This document shows, one piece after another, positions 9,192-16,412 of a stretch of 64,000 bases of DNA (positions are counted from its first letter, which is position 1; the number at the start of each line of letters is the position of its first letter). The notes under the pieces were generated by a model, which worked only from the letters and a program-made list of their open reading frames with translations, had not been told where the DNA came from and searched no databases. Position numbers and translations under genes: made by a program. The DNA comes from Acidobacteriota bacterium (GTDB lineage: Bacteria; Acidobacteriota; Terriglobia; Acidiferrales; UBA7541). The stretch is from positions 34,174-98,173 of the forward strand of contig QHYZ01000080.1 in assembly GCA_003225295.1 (NCBI GenBank), read 5' to 3'.

Positions 9192-9572
9192 TCACCAAAT
9201 CACCTCTAGCCTCTTATACTTGCGGAATTCCTTGTCGCAGGTCATCACAGGCACTTCTTCGGCCAGCGCCTGCGCAATCAGCATGCGGTCGAACGGGTCG
9301 CGATGGTGCACGGGCAGCCTCATCAGCTCTAACACGTGTGCCTCCGCGTACGGCACCATGCTCACCTGCAGCCGCCTTAGCGCGTCCATCGTGTCCTCGC
9401 GGCTGAGATTCAGCTTTCCTGCAGCATTCTTCATGGCGATCTCTGCCAGCGAAATGACGCTCAGTTCGCGCTGGTTAGCCGGGTCTCCCAGCACGGTCCG
9501 CGTCTTCCGCGACAACCTGTCCGGATCTTCGATGGCGAAGAGGAAGGCCACCGTGTCCAGCAGGACACGCAT
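9192..9572 (-). CDS. PIN-domain ribonuclease toxin, VapC type
   Basis: PIN-domain protein of 126 aa. The first acidic residue is in MRVLLDTVAFLFA and the second in LAEIAMKN. The last acidic pair is near HHRDPFDRMLIAQAL, followed by TCDKEF, which together form the Mg-dependent RNase active site. The start ATG overlaps the stop of the preceding antitoxin gene by one base (TGATG), so the two are translationally coupled. As a VapC it would cleave RNA, often tRNA, when the antitoxin is lost. It is the first of two vapBC pairs in the island and probably stabilises the element. Confidence 0.9.
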   Translation of the reverse strand: MRVLLDTVAFLFAIEDPDRLSRKTRTVLGDPANQRELSVISLAEIAMKNAAGKLNLSREDTMDALRRLQVSMVPYAEAHVLELMRLPVHHRDPFDRMLIAQALAEEVPVMTCDKEFRKYKRLEVIW

Positions 9573-9817
9573 CAGTAGCGGCCCTCCAGGAAGGCGTCCA
9601 CTTCCTCGTCCGTCATCGGTTTCCACCAGTCCGGGTCGAGCACGATCTTCTTGCCTTTCAGGAAGCCCAACTCGGGCTTCTTCCCAGCCGGCTTGGTCGC
9701 GCGCACCAGGTCCGCCACGGGCTTGCCGCGACGACAGATTGTGACGCGTTCACCGTTCTCGGCTTTCTTGATGAGTTTCGGCAGTTTGTTTTTAGCTTCG
9801 GCGACGCTTATCTTCAT
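9572..9817 (-). CDS. Antitoxin, Phd/YefM-like (VapB partner)
   Basis: Antitoxin of 81 aa. The N-terminal half (MKISVAEAKNKLPKLIKKAENGERV, then RRGKPVADLV) is the Phd/YefM DNA-binding fold. The C-terminal acidic tail (DPDWWKPMTDEEVDAFLEG) is the usual toxin-wrapping segment. It overlaps the PIN toxin gene by one base. A near-consensus promoter lies directly upstream, and the antitoxin or the complex would be expected to autoregulate it. Confidence 0.9.
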   Translation of the reverse strand: MKISVAEAKNKLPKLIKKAENGERVTICRRGKPVADLVRATKPAGKKPELGFLKGKKIVLDPDWWKPMTDEEVDAFLEGRY

Positions 9818-9824
9818 CGTTCTG

Positions 9825-9853
9825 ATTCTAGCTATCTTCGATGGCTATGTCAA
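9825..9853 (-). promoter_or_regulatory. Sigma-70 promoter of the first vapBC pair
   Basis: On the minus strand there is TTGACA (9853-9848), a 17-bp spacer and TAGAAT (9830-9825), just before the antitoxin ATG at 9817. This is a near-perfect housekeeping promoter. With so short a leader the message would be almost leaderless. The spacer contains ATAGCC and ATAGC repeats that could be an antitoxin operator. Confidence 0.7.
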
Positions 9854-9978
9854 CTCTTCGGCTCAATCTCTCAATCTTGGTCGTGGGCTGCTTTGAACGG
9901 ACGTAGAAAGACAAGAGCCGCCTCAAATACATAGGCCGATGACGTCAGGCGATCGGACCCGCGGACCCCAATGATGGC

Positions 9979-9995
9979 GGCAAACATTTTGCCAA
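9979..9995 (+). repeat. A-type arm motifs left of att copy 2
   Basis: GGCAAA-CAT-TTTGCCAA forms an inverted pair of the A-type arm motif TTTGCCAA found twice to the right of copies 1 and 3. It ends about 10 bp before the core of copy 2. The A motifs therefore face inward at both ends of the 8.06-10.0 kb segment, as expected for one integrated element. Confidence 0.45.
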
Positions 9996-10005
9996 GGTCC
10001 CGCTC

Positions 10006-10049
10006 CTGACAAGGGCGAGGTCGGTGGTTCAAGTCCACCCAGCCCACCA
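10006..10049 (+). repeat. Degenerate tRNA-Ile 3' fragment, att core copy 2
   Basis: Same segment as copies 1 and 3 (anticodon loop to CCA, then TCAAAATCAG). It differs by CTGACAA for CTGATAA, by A for C in the variable region, and by one missing G in the acceptor strand (CAGCCC). The CCA and downstream TCAAAATCAG match copy 3 closely. Confidence 0.8.
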
Positions 10050-10072
10050 TCAAAATCAGGTCCCACGAATCT

Positions 10073-10093
10073 CAACCCACAATCCAACCCACA
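10073..10093 (+). repeat. B-type arm repeat pair right of att copy 2
   Basis: Two exact CAACCCACA nonamers (10073-10081, 10085-10093) are spaced 12 bp, as in the pair at 7920-7940. Together the two B pairs flank the A-type element from outside. Confidence 0.5.
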
Positions 10094-10465
10094 CGTCACT
10101 GCACCACATGCCGCGCTGCCTTTTTTTACTTTCTTCAAGGACAAATTCGGATTGATGCAAAGGACATGATTGGCGGGTGATGTTCGTTACACGAGAAGGG
10201 CTACATCTCGAATCCGGCTACCAAAGCTAAATCTGTTGCATTTACCGAAGAAGGATCGAAGGATCTCGACTGTCGAAAGAATTGGTCGAAAACTTTTTGC
10301 ACTGAAGTAAACCAACACCCTCCCTGATCTCGGCCCGAAAAGGAATCGCCTTCGGACTAGTGCGGTAATCTTACCAGGCATGTTGGCGAGGTCACCTCCA
10401 CAAGATAAAACTCGGTGAGACCGTTGTCGACCTGTTGGTTCGCAAATTCTGCCCGCTTCTTTATT
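10094..10465. other. Non-coding stretch right of att copy 2
   Basis: No supported gene. A 64-codon minus-strand frame (10187-10381) has no family features or ribosome binding site. This is the downstream flank of the dehydratase gene. Confidence 0.5.
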
Positions 10466-11701
10466 TCACCAATTGGTAATCGATCCGTCCGGGCGAAAGT
10501 ACGTCTGCGCGCGATTGGTGTCGTATTTCGTTACTTCCAGAATCGGCATTAGCTTGCTCATGTCCAGCTCGACGCCGAGTCCGGGTCTGTCGTTGGGATA
10601 GAGCTTTCCGTGCTTAAAATCCAGGCCGACGGGCACGTGCGGAAGTTCCTTGCCTTCAAAGTTATATTCCATCAGCAGCGGACCCGAGAATGTGCCCAGC
10701 GAATTCACCAGCGCCGCAGTGGCAATCGGCCCGGTGAAGTGAGGCACAATGCCGACAAAATGCGTCTCGCAGATTGCTGCGATTTTCATCATCTCGGTAA
10801 TGCCTCCCACGTTCGGCAGCGTAGCGCGAACGTAGTCGATATAGTGGTTCTCCACCAGCGGATTGAAGTCCCAGCGATTCCCCCATTCCTCGCCCGCGGC
10901 GATCGGAACCTTTACTAACTTTCGGAGGCGCGGAAGGTCTTCGCCGAATCCCTCCGCCCGCACAGGATCCTCGACAAACAACGGCGCAAGGCTCTCGATC
11001 AGATCGCAACCGCGGATCGCGTCGGACAGATCGAATCGCTGATGAAAATCGATGCAGAAATCGCCGTCTTTTCCGACGCCTTCGCGCGCCTGCACGCACT
11101 CCTCGTAAAGCTGATTCAGTTTCTGACGGGTATTGAAAGTGGTATTCGCGGGCGTGTCAGCCGCGCCCATGCGGAAGGCTCGATAACCGGCCGCGATGGT
11201 GGCCGCTGCGCGATCCTTCACGCTCATGTCAGGCTTGATGCCAGGGATGATGCCGGCGGTGTTGTAGCATTCACAGTAATTCCGCACCATGCCGCCCAGG
11301 ATTTCGTGAACCGGCAGCTTCAGCACCTTGCCTTTGATATCCCACAGGGCCAAATCGAGCGCGCCGAGCGCATGTTCCTTTTCACGCCCAGGCGGATAAA
11401 AGAACGACCGCGACATGTCCTGCCATAAGCGTTCGATATGCTGCGGGTCCTGCCCGATCAGGCGTCCGGCGCACTGCTTCAGCGCATCCGGAAAACCGCC
11501 TTCACCGACACCCGTTATTCCCGCCTCGGTCTCGATAGTCACTACGGTGTCGGCCTGATTGAACAGCGGATTCGGATTGGGTGGCGCGTAAGCCCGTACT
11601 CGCGTGATCTTCATCTTGGGCAACGCGGCTTGCAGCTTCGGGAGATGCGCGAACGCATACACACCCGCGGCCATCCATTTCAGAAATAATCGCCTATTCA
11701 T
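10466..11701 (-). CDS. Mandelate racemase/muconate lactonizing enzyme family dehydratase (galactonate dehydratase-like)
   Basis: Enolase-superfamily protein of 411 aa. It starts with NRRLFLKWMAAG, a Tat-like leader that is unusual for this family. The metal ligands and acid/base residues align with sugar-acid dehydratases: D218 and H220 (DFHQRF), E244 (VEDPVR), E271 (AAGEEWGN) and H321 (VPHFTGP). This matches the GalD subgroup, which dehydrates D-galactonate to 2-dehydro-3-deoxygalactonate. A 2-dehydro-3-deoxygalactonokinase-like gene lies 61 bp upstream on the same strand, so the pair covers steps one and two of the De Ley-Doudoroff route. The exact sugar acid is inferred. AAGGAG precedes the ATG. 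Confidence 0.87.
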   Translation of the reverse strand: MNRRLFLKWMAAGVYAFAHLPKLQAALPKMKITRVRAYAPPNPNPLFNQADTVVTIETEAGITGVGEGGFPDALKQCAGRLIGQDPQHIERLWQDMSRSFFYPPGREKEHALGALDLALWDIKGKVLKLPVHEILGGMVRNYCECYNTAGIIPGIKPDMSVKDRAAATIAAGYRAFRMGAADTPANTTFNTRQKLNQLYEECVQAREGVGKDGDFCIDFHQRFDLSDAIRGCDLIESLAPLFVEDPVRAEGFGEDLPRLRKLVKVPIAAGEEWGNRWDFNPLVENHYIDYVRATLPNVGGITEMMKIAAICETHFVGIVPHFTGPIATAALVNSLGTFSGPLLMEYNFEGKELPHVPVGLDFKHGKLYPNDRPGLGVELDMSKLMPILEVTKYDTNRAQTYFRPDGSITNW

Positions 11702-11762
11702 CGGATCTCCTTCAACAAGCACCGGTCCCCACTCTAAATCTACTTCCGCGACGCGCCTCGAC

Positions 11763-12803
11763 TTAATCTCTTATTCCCGCAATTCCGGCTTGAAATTGAC
11801 GATATGCGGAACTGGCAAAGACAATCTCACGAAGCCCAGCAAGAAATGCCAACGCCCTAACTTCTGGACTGACAACCTTAACGTCATAGTCCTTCTTGAG
11901 GATCAGGCGCCAAGCCAACTGCAGATTGGGCTGGCCGCTCAAAACGATTCTTATGCGACGCGGTGCGAGGAATCCGAGGCTGCGAAAAGCTCGGAGATCG
12001 CTCGCCAAGAGAGCGCCCAGGAAAAAGCTATACAACTCCCGCTGACCATACCGCGAATTCCCCTCAAGCAACCGGGTCATGAAGAGCGCGCGTGATAGAC
12101 CATAGCGCTGGCTGCATCTGACTCCGCTTTCGAAGAAGCTCTTCTGCAGCTCCTGCGACCTCAGATCGCGCAACCGGCTCGCCAGGATCGTCTGCGTTCT
12201 TAGGACGTACAGTGCTTCCCCAGAAAGAGTACTGGCCGATCGCACAATTCGACCCCGGGCATCCACCTCGATTGCTTTGGAATGCGACCCCACGTGCAAG
12301 AGCAGCCACGGCGCTCCGTGAGTTCGCGGCTGCGCATTCGCCTGAAATCCCACAATCTCAGTCTCCTCACCCCGAATGACATCGCTGTGTGCCACCTCTG
12401 ATAATTCACATGGGGCTCTACCGATTCGCACTCCGGGCACCAAGAAAAATGGCAGCGGACTCACTCGGGCAAAGCTTTTCATTCGTACATTCTCCGCGAG
12501 CTTGCCGACGCCGGCGGGAGCAAGGACATGGGGCACTTCTAAAAGCCCCAATTGTGAAGTCAGCATACCAGCCGCCAGCACAAACCTCGGAGGCGATGGT
12601 GCTCGTCTCGATAGCGAGCGGAGGGTTCCGCGCAGCGTGCTTTCAAGCAGTTCGCGGTCGCCGCGGATCGAGGTCTGCCGAACTCCTACAGGATGCTTGG
12701 ACTCCCGCAGAATCCTGTCATCCTTCATAAGCCAAACAGTTGTGTTCGTCGTGCCAGTGTCCACTGCGAAATAGGTCAACTTTTTCTCCCATGTAGCGGT
12801 CAT
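11763..12803 (-). CDS. dgoK: 2-dehydro-3-deoxygalactonokinase (DgoK-like)
   Basis: ASKHA-fold sugar kinase of about 346 aa. The N-terminal phosphate motif is YFAVDTGTTNTTVWL, and conserved DgoK segments follow (AAGMLTSQLGLLEVPH, then FFLVPGVR, then DVIRGEETEIVGF, then LLLHVGSHSKAIEVD). It phosphorylates 2-dehydro-3-deoxy-D-galactonate, the product expected of the downstream dehydratase. No aldolase (dgoA) lies beside it, so the pathway must be completed elsewhere. The chosen ATG has only a weak ribosome binding site; an 18-codon upstream extension is possible. Confidence 0.85.
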   Translation of the reverse strand: MTATWEKKLTYFAVDTGTTNTTVWLMKDDRILRESKHPVGVRQTSIRGDRELLESTLRGTLRSLSRRAPSPPRFVLAAGMLTSQLGLLEVPHVLAPAGVGKLAENVRMKSFARVSPLPFFLVPGVRIGRAPCELSEVAHSDVIRGEETEIVGFQANAQPRTHGAPWLLLHVGSHSKAIEVDARGRIVRSASTLSGEALYVLRTQTILASRLRDLRSQELQKSFFESGVRCSQRYGLSRALFMTRLLEGNSRYGQRELYSFFLGALLASDLRAFRSLGFLAPRRIRIVLSGQPNLQLAWRLILKKDYDVKVVSPEVRALAFLAGLREIVFASSAYRQFQAGIAGIRD

Positions 12804-13137
12804 AGCGAAGTAATGGACGAACGAATACTCTAAACCGGAAACCTGCGAGCGCCGCACCTGATAGGTAAATCAAGGTCGTCCAGCAAGCTATCAACCTCCG
12901 CTTGCTCTCATGCATTGTGCCCGTTGATTACAAAATCGAGGAAACTCCGCTCAGACTTGGATGCGCCGCCGGGGTACTTGACGCCGATGCGCGTGGAAGG
13001 AACGAGTTTCAAGAGGGCACCCATGACATTTTTGACGGTGGCGGAAGTATATCAACACTTCTCAACTGATTAACGCTTATCGGAAATGTGGGTTCCGGTA
13101 ATCATGCAAGAGGCTGAGTCGCTTATCCTAGGTTCAC
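12804..13137. other. Non-coding stretch
   Basis: Nothing firmly supported. A 38-codon minus-strand frame (13024-12908) reads as plausible protein but is short and matches nothing I recognise. It may be a decayed remnant. Confidence 0.4.
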
Positions 13138-13645
13138 ATGACGAGGTCCCCACTAGCCTTGATTTGCTGTGTCGCGCTCCCTGTCCTCGTTGTGCTCGCT
13201 TATGTTCGCTGGATCCCACGATCCACGGCGTCCTGGCAGCAATTGATGTGGGGAGAAGGCATCATCAGGAATCTCATCATCACATCCACCTCCCAGCCCA
13301 TCCCCTCCCTGTATCACAGTTTGCCGGAACGGGAATGCCCGCAGCGTGGAGTGTGTGCGTCTGCTCGCTCAAGCCGGAGCGAATGTGAAATGCACACGAT
13401 AACGAGGGGAATACACCGCTACGTTGAAGCTTGGCGCGAATCTGAATGCGCGCAACAAGGACGGTGAAACGCCGATCTTTACGACCGTCGATAATGACGT
13501 TAAACTGCTAATCATTGGACATGGGGCTGACCTGACCGTCCGTAACAGCAAGGGCAAGACGGTGATGGAGACCGCCAAAGAAAAAGGGCCTCTTCGACAA
13601 GAAGCTCTCCGCAAGACAATTCAAAGTCCGAACGAGCGTAAGTAG
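13138..13645 (+). pseudogene. Ankyrin-repeat protein, frameshifted remnant
   Basis: The first frame gives an N-terminal hydrophobic leader (LALICCVALPVLVVLAY) and unmatched sequence. Around 13330-13405 another frame reads GNARSVECVRLLAQAGANV and then stops. From 13424 a third frame reads LGANLNARNKDGETPIF and GADLTVRNSKGKTVMETA, typical ankyrin repeat units (GADxxxxxxxGxTPL). The three pieces would make one secreted ankyrin protein if frame changes were repaired, so I call it a pseudogene. The last piece could still be a short gene. Confidence 0.65.
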
Positions 13646-13813
13646 TCGCCTGCGAGGGATTGAGGACCCTTCCCACGGTAGACACGCTTCGAGTTGATGT
13701 GAATGTGGCGATACGAGCCAGCCGCTACCTCCTTCCATGAAGGCCGGTGAGGGTTCTCTTTCCGAAACACCATATTGCCAACCATTGGGCTCTTCCCATT
13801 TGCGTCTATTCAT

Positions 13814-13826
13814 GGCTATAATAGCC
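13814..13826 (+). promoter_or_regulatory. Palindromic operator over the -10 of the second vapBC pair
   Basis: GGCTAT-A-ATAGCC is a perfect 6-bp inverted repeat that contains TATAAT (13817-13822), a consensus -10 element, about 24 bp before the antitoxin ATG. Toxin-antitoxin operators commonly overlap the promoter in this way. No good -35 is seen. The half-site ATAGCC also occurs in the promoter spacer of the first vapBC pair. Confidence 0.5.
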
Positions 13827-13845
13827 ACGAAGAAGGAGCAGCCAA

Positions 13846-14136
13846 ATGCGCAGTGTGAATGTGGCGGAACTAAAGAACCGGCTGAGCAAGTACCTTACAT
13901 TCGCCAAAGGAGGCGAAGAAGTGGTAATCCGAGACCGTAATCTCCCGGTGGCCAAACTAGTTCCGTTTTCGGCGGAAGGTGCCGACGATCAGGAACTCGT
14001 GTTGGTTGCGGCGGGGAAACTGCGTCTCCCCAAGGCGCGACTCGATGTAAAGGCGCTCTTGAAGATCCCGACGGGAAGCGTTGCAGGGAACAGGGCGATT
14101 CAAGCCGTTCTCGCCGACAGAGAAGAAGAACTGTGA
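13846..14136 (+). CDS. Antitoxin, Phd/YefM-like (VapB partner)
   Basis: Antitoxin of 96 aa with the Phd/YefM N-terminal fold (MRSVNVAELKNRLSKYL, then GGEEVVIRDRNLPVAKLVPF). A basic/hydrophobic linker follows and the tail is acidic (LADREEEL). AAGGAG lies 6 bp before the ATG. The stop overlaps the toxin start (GTGA), showing coupling. The second pair is in opposite orientation to the first and the two are only modestly alike, so this is not a recent duplication. Confidence 0.9.
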   Translation: MRSVNVAELKNRLSKYLTFAKGGEEVVIRDRNLPVAKLVPFSAEGADDQELVLVAAGKLRLPKARLDVKALLKIPTGSVAGNRAIQAVLADREEEL

Positions 14137-14582
14137 AAAAAACGACCGCGTTCTGGGATGCCAGCGCGCTAGTTCCGTTGTGTGTTCACGAAGCCGCGAG
14201 TCGTCACGCTCAGTCCCATCTGAGGAGATTTGCGCCCGCAGTCTGGTGGGGAAGTCTCGTAGAAGTTCACAGTGCTATTTGCCGCCTCCATCGGGATAGG
14301 GAGATAACCGATCTCGACAAACAAGGTGCGGTGGCACGACTGCGTTTGCTAAACCGTGGGTGGAGGGAAATTCTTCCCGGCGATCAGGTTCGCGATTTGG
14401 CGACGCAGTTGCTAGATAAGCATTCCTTGCGGGCGGCCGATAGCTTGCAACTTGCCGCGTCCTTGGTCTGGTGCGAGCAGCGTCCCTCCAGGAGGAGCTT
14501 CATCTGCGGGGACCAGCGATTGGCCAAAGCCGCAGAGTCAGCTGGATTCTCAGTTCTCGAACTTTCAAGAACTGTTCCCTGA
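14133..14582 (+). CDS. PIN-domain ribonuclease toxin, VapC type
   Basis: PIN-domain toxin of 149 aa. The first acidic residue is in TAFWDASALVPLC. A middle Glu is in SLVEVHSAI, and the later acidic residues are in LRAADSLQLAAS and FICGDQRLAKAA. It starts with GTG inside the antitoxin stop (GTGA overlap). The family degrades RNA in a Mg-dependent way and is neutralised by the upstream antitoxin. It ends about 160 bp before att copy 3, placing a toxin-antitoxin pair near an island junction. Confidence 0.9.
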   Translation: MKKTTAFWDASALVPLCVHEAASRHAQSHLRRFAPAVWWGSLVEVHSAICRLHRDREITDLDKQGAVARLRLLNRGWREILPGDQVRDLATQLLDKHSLRAADSLQLAASLVWCEQRPSRRSFICGDQRLAKAAESAGFSVLELSRTVP

Positions 14583-14741
14583 ACGAAATATCACGGCTGA
14601 TATTTAGCAGTGCCTGCGCAGACCTTCCGGCAGGAGATGGGTCTTCCATGCTGTGGTCTGGGATGCGTCGATGACAACGTAGAGTTGTGTCCATCTTCCA
14701 GCGATCCAGTATTCCTAGGCTCGGGACCAACGACCGCTACA

Positions 14742-14786
14742 CTGATAAGGGCGCGGTCGGTGGTTCAAGTCCACCCAGGCCCACCA
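14742..14786 (+). repeat. tRNA-Ile(GAT) 3' fragment, att core copy 3
   Basis: Identical to copy 1 from CTGATAA through CCA and the following TCAAA (50 bp). The sequence to its left does not restore an anticodon stem or D arm, so it is a fragment. To its right, spaced blocks (CGATTCA, then TTTTCC) resemble the right side of copy 1, so the homology extends past the core. Confidence 0.85.
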
Positions 14787-14853
14787 TCAAAATCAGTAAA
14801 TGCACGACGATTCATGCTTTTCCCTCATCTGAGGAATTGTCATCAAAACCCAT

Positions 14854-14872
14854 TTTGCCAACTATTTGCCAA
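14854..14872 (+). repeat. A-type arm repeat pair right of att copy 3
   Basis: Two direct TTTGCCAA motifs (14854-14861, 14865-14872) are 11 bp apart. They start 68 bp after the CCA end, the same geometry as beside copy 1. No gene is seen between the toxin at 14582 and the broken fic gene at 14997. Confidence 0.6.
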
Positions 14873-15330
14873 CTTTTCGGGCAATCAGCGGCCGCTACTT
14901 CCAGTGGACTCCCAGGCAGAGTTTCCCTTCCATAGCCTTGGCATCACCAGCTGACATGCGATGGTCGGTCCTGCACTTGACGCATGCGCTTGGCATTCAA
15001 CGAACGGGACGGATGATTTTGTTCAAGATCATTGCAAACGCCGCACTACTTCCGTGGTGAAAACTCGCCACTGAAGCCGCTAACATTTCGTCCTGCGTAA
15101 CGAGGTCCCATGAAACCTCATAGCCGGCTTCCCCAGCCAGTTCTCGAATGAACTCACGTTGCGCTCGTCCGTTTCCCTCACGAAAAGGATGCAAAGCGTT
15201 GATCTCGCCAAGGTGGTGAGCGGCGTTGGCAGAATCTTAGAATCCTTTCCTCGCAACGATTGCTCGCCGGCGAATTGCTGAAAATATATAGGTGCGCATA
15301 AATAAATCGACATCACGAGGAAAATGAGCA

Positions 15331-15891
15331 ATGATGGGCGATATGCGCCCAACATTTGCCAAAGGAAACAAAACCACCAGCTCTATGCTGCTGGGACTTC
15401 GACGCCAGGCACAGAAGGATAAGGAGCCGCGCCTAGTCCTCCGTATCCAGGGAATTCTGATGAGCCTGGAAGAGCACACCACGGGAGAAATAGCCAGCCA
15501 CCTCAAGGTGCATCGCAGTACGGTTCCGCTGTGGATCGATCACTGGAATCGGCATGGTCAGAAAGGCTTATGGGAGGGACATCGGAGCGGGCGGCCCAGC
15601 GGTCTAGGCCCGGTGGAACGGGAGAAACTGTGCGACATTTTAGATAGCGGGCCGGTGGCTTACGGTTTGGAAACCGGGATCTGGACCAGTCCGCTGGTCG
15701 GCCAAGTCATCCAAGAGGAATTCGGACAACGGTATCACCCCGGGCATGTGCGCAAACTGCTCCGGCACTTGGGCTACTCCGTGCAACGCCCTACCACTCG
15801 ACTGGTGCAGGCCGATCTGAAACAAAAGCGCAAATGGGTACGCTACACCTACCCGAATCTAAAAAAAACGCCAAAAGCGAAGGCGCGGTGA
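15331..15891 (+). CDS. IS630-family transposase, N-terminal DNA-binding frame (orfA)
   Basis: Frame of up to 186 aa with a helix-turn-helix domain (TGEIASHLKVHRSTVPLWIDHW) followed by a winged-helix segment (YHPGHVRKLLRHLGYS). This is the end-binding half of an IS630 transposase. The frame ends after a run of eight adenines (about 15860-15867), and the DDE half continues in the -1 frame with a 58-bp overlap. Production of a full transposase by -1 slippage on the A run is likely, as in many IS630 elements. Confidence 0.85.
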   Translation: MMGDMRPTFAKGNKTTSSMLLGLRRQAQKDKEPRLVLRIQGILMSLEEHTTGEIASHLKVHRSTVPLWIDHWNRHGQKGLWEGHRSGRPSGLGPVEREKLCDILDSGPVAYGLETGIWTSPLVGQVIQEEFGQRYHPGHVRKLLRHLGYSVQRPTTRLVQADLKQKRKWVRYTYPNLKKTPKAKAR

Positions 15892-16412
15892 TTGTTTTCG
15901 AAGACGAGGCTTCGTTTCGGCAGACGCCCACCCTGCATGCCACCTGGGCCAAGCGTGGCAGCCAGCCGCAGATTCCCACGCTGGGGCAACGCCATACCCA
16001 GAAGATCTTTGGAGCGGTCCGTTTGCACAACGCCGATTTCATCTACCTCCATCAGGAAGATAACTTTCAATGGGAGACCTATCTGGCTTTCGTGGAGCAG
16101 GTGGTGGTGCCCGCCTTCTACCGCCGCCGTCACCGCATCTACTTGATTCAAGACAATGCCACGTATCACACCAAGCCGGAAGTCTCTCACTGGTTCCGAG
16201 CGAACCGCAGATATGTGAAAGTGTTCCCGCTCCCGCCCTACTGGCCGGAACTGAATGCGACCGAACGCATCTGGAACTACACGCGCAAATACGTCACTCA
16301 CAATCGGTTCTTTGAACGACCGCAAGATCTTTGTGACGCGCTCTTCGGCAGGTTCGATTACGTGCGGCACCATCCACAAGAGATCGAAGGCCTACTTCGT
16401 CCTTTTTTTTAA
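15834..16412 (+). CDS. IS630-family transposase, C-terminal DDE frame (orfB)
   Basis: Frame of up to 192 aa with the DDE catalytic triad of the IS630/Tc1 superfamily: Asp in VFEDEASF, Asp in YLIQDNATYH and Glu in WPELNATERIW. The beginning overlaps orfA and is probably read by -1 frameshifting rather than from its own start. It appears intact, so the element may be active. Confidence 0.87.
   Translation: MGTLHLPESKKNAKSEGAVIVFEDEASFRQTPTLHATWAKRGSQPQIPTLGQRHTQKIFGAVRLHNADFIYLHQEDNFQWETYLAFVEQVVVPAFYRRRHRIYLIQDNATYHTKPEVSHWFRANRRYVKVFPLPPYWPELNATERIWNYTRKYVTHNRFFERPQDLCDALFGRFDYVRHHPQEIEGLLRPFF

Noticed and set aside
10187..10381. 64-codon minus-strand frame
   Set aside because: No start signal, no motif, and lies in an att-flanking non-coding stretch.
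12908..13024. 38-codon minus-strand frame starting MGALLKLVPSTRIGVKYPGG
   Set aside because: Reads like protein, but too short, without ribosome site or family match. Possibly a remnant, not callable.
15355..15362. Another TTTGCCAA, near the left end of IS630
   Set aside because: Single copy inside the start of the transposase gene, without partner or tRNA core; chance is adequate.
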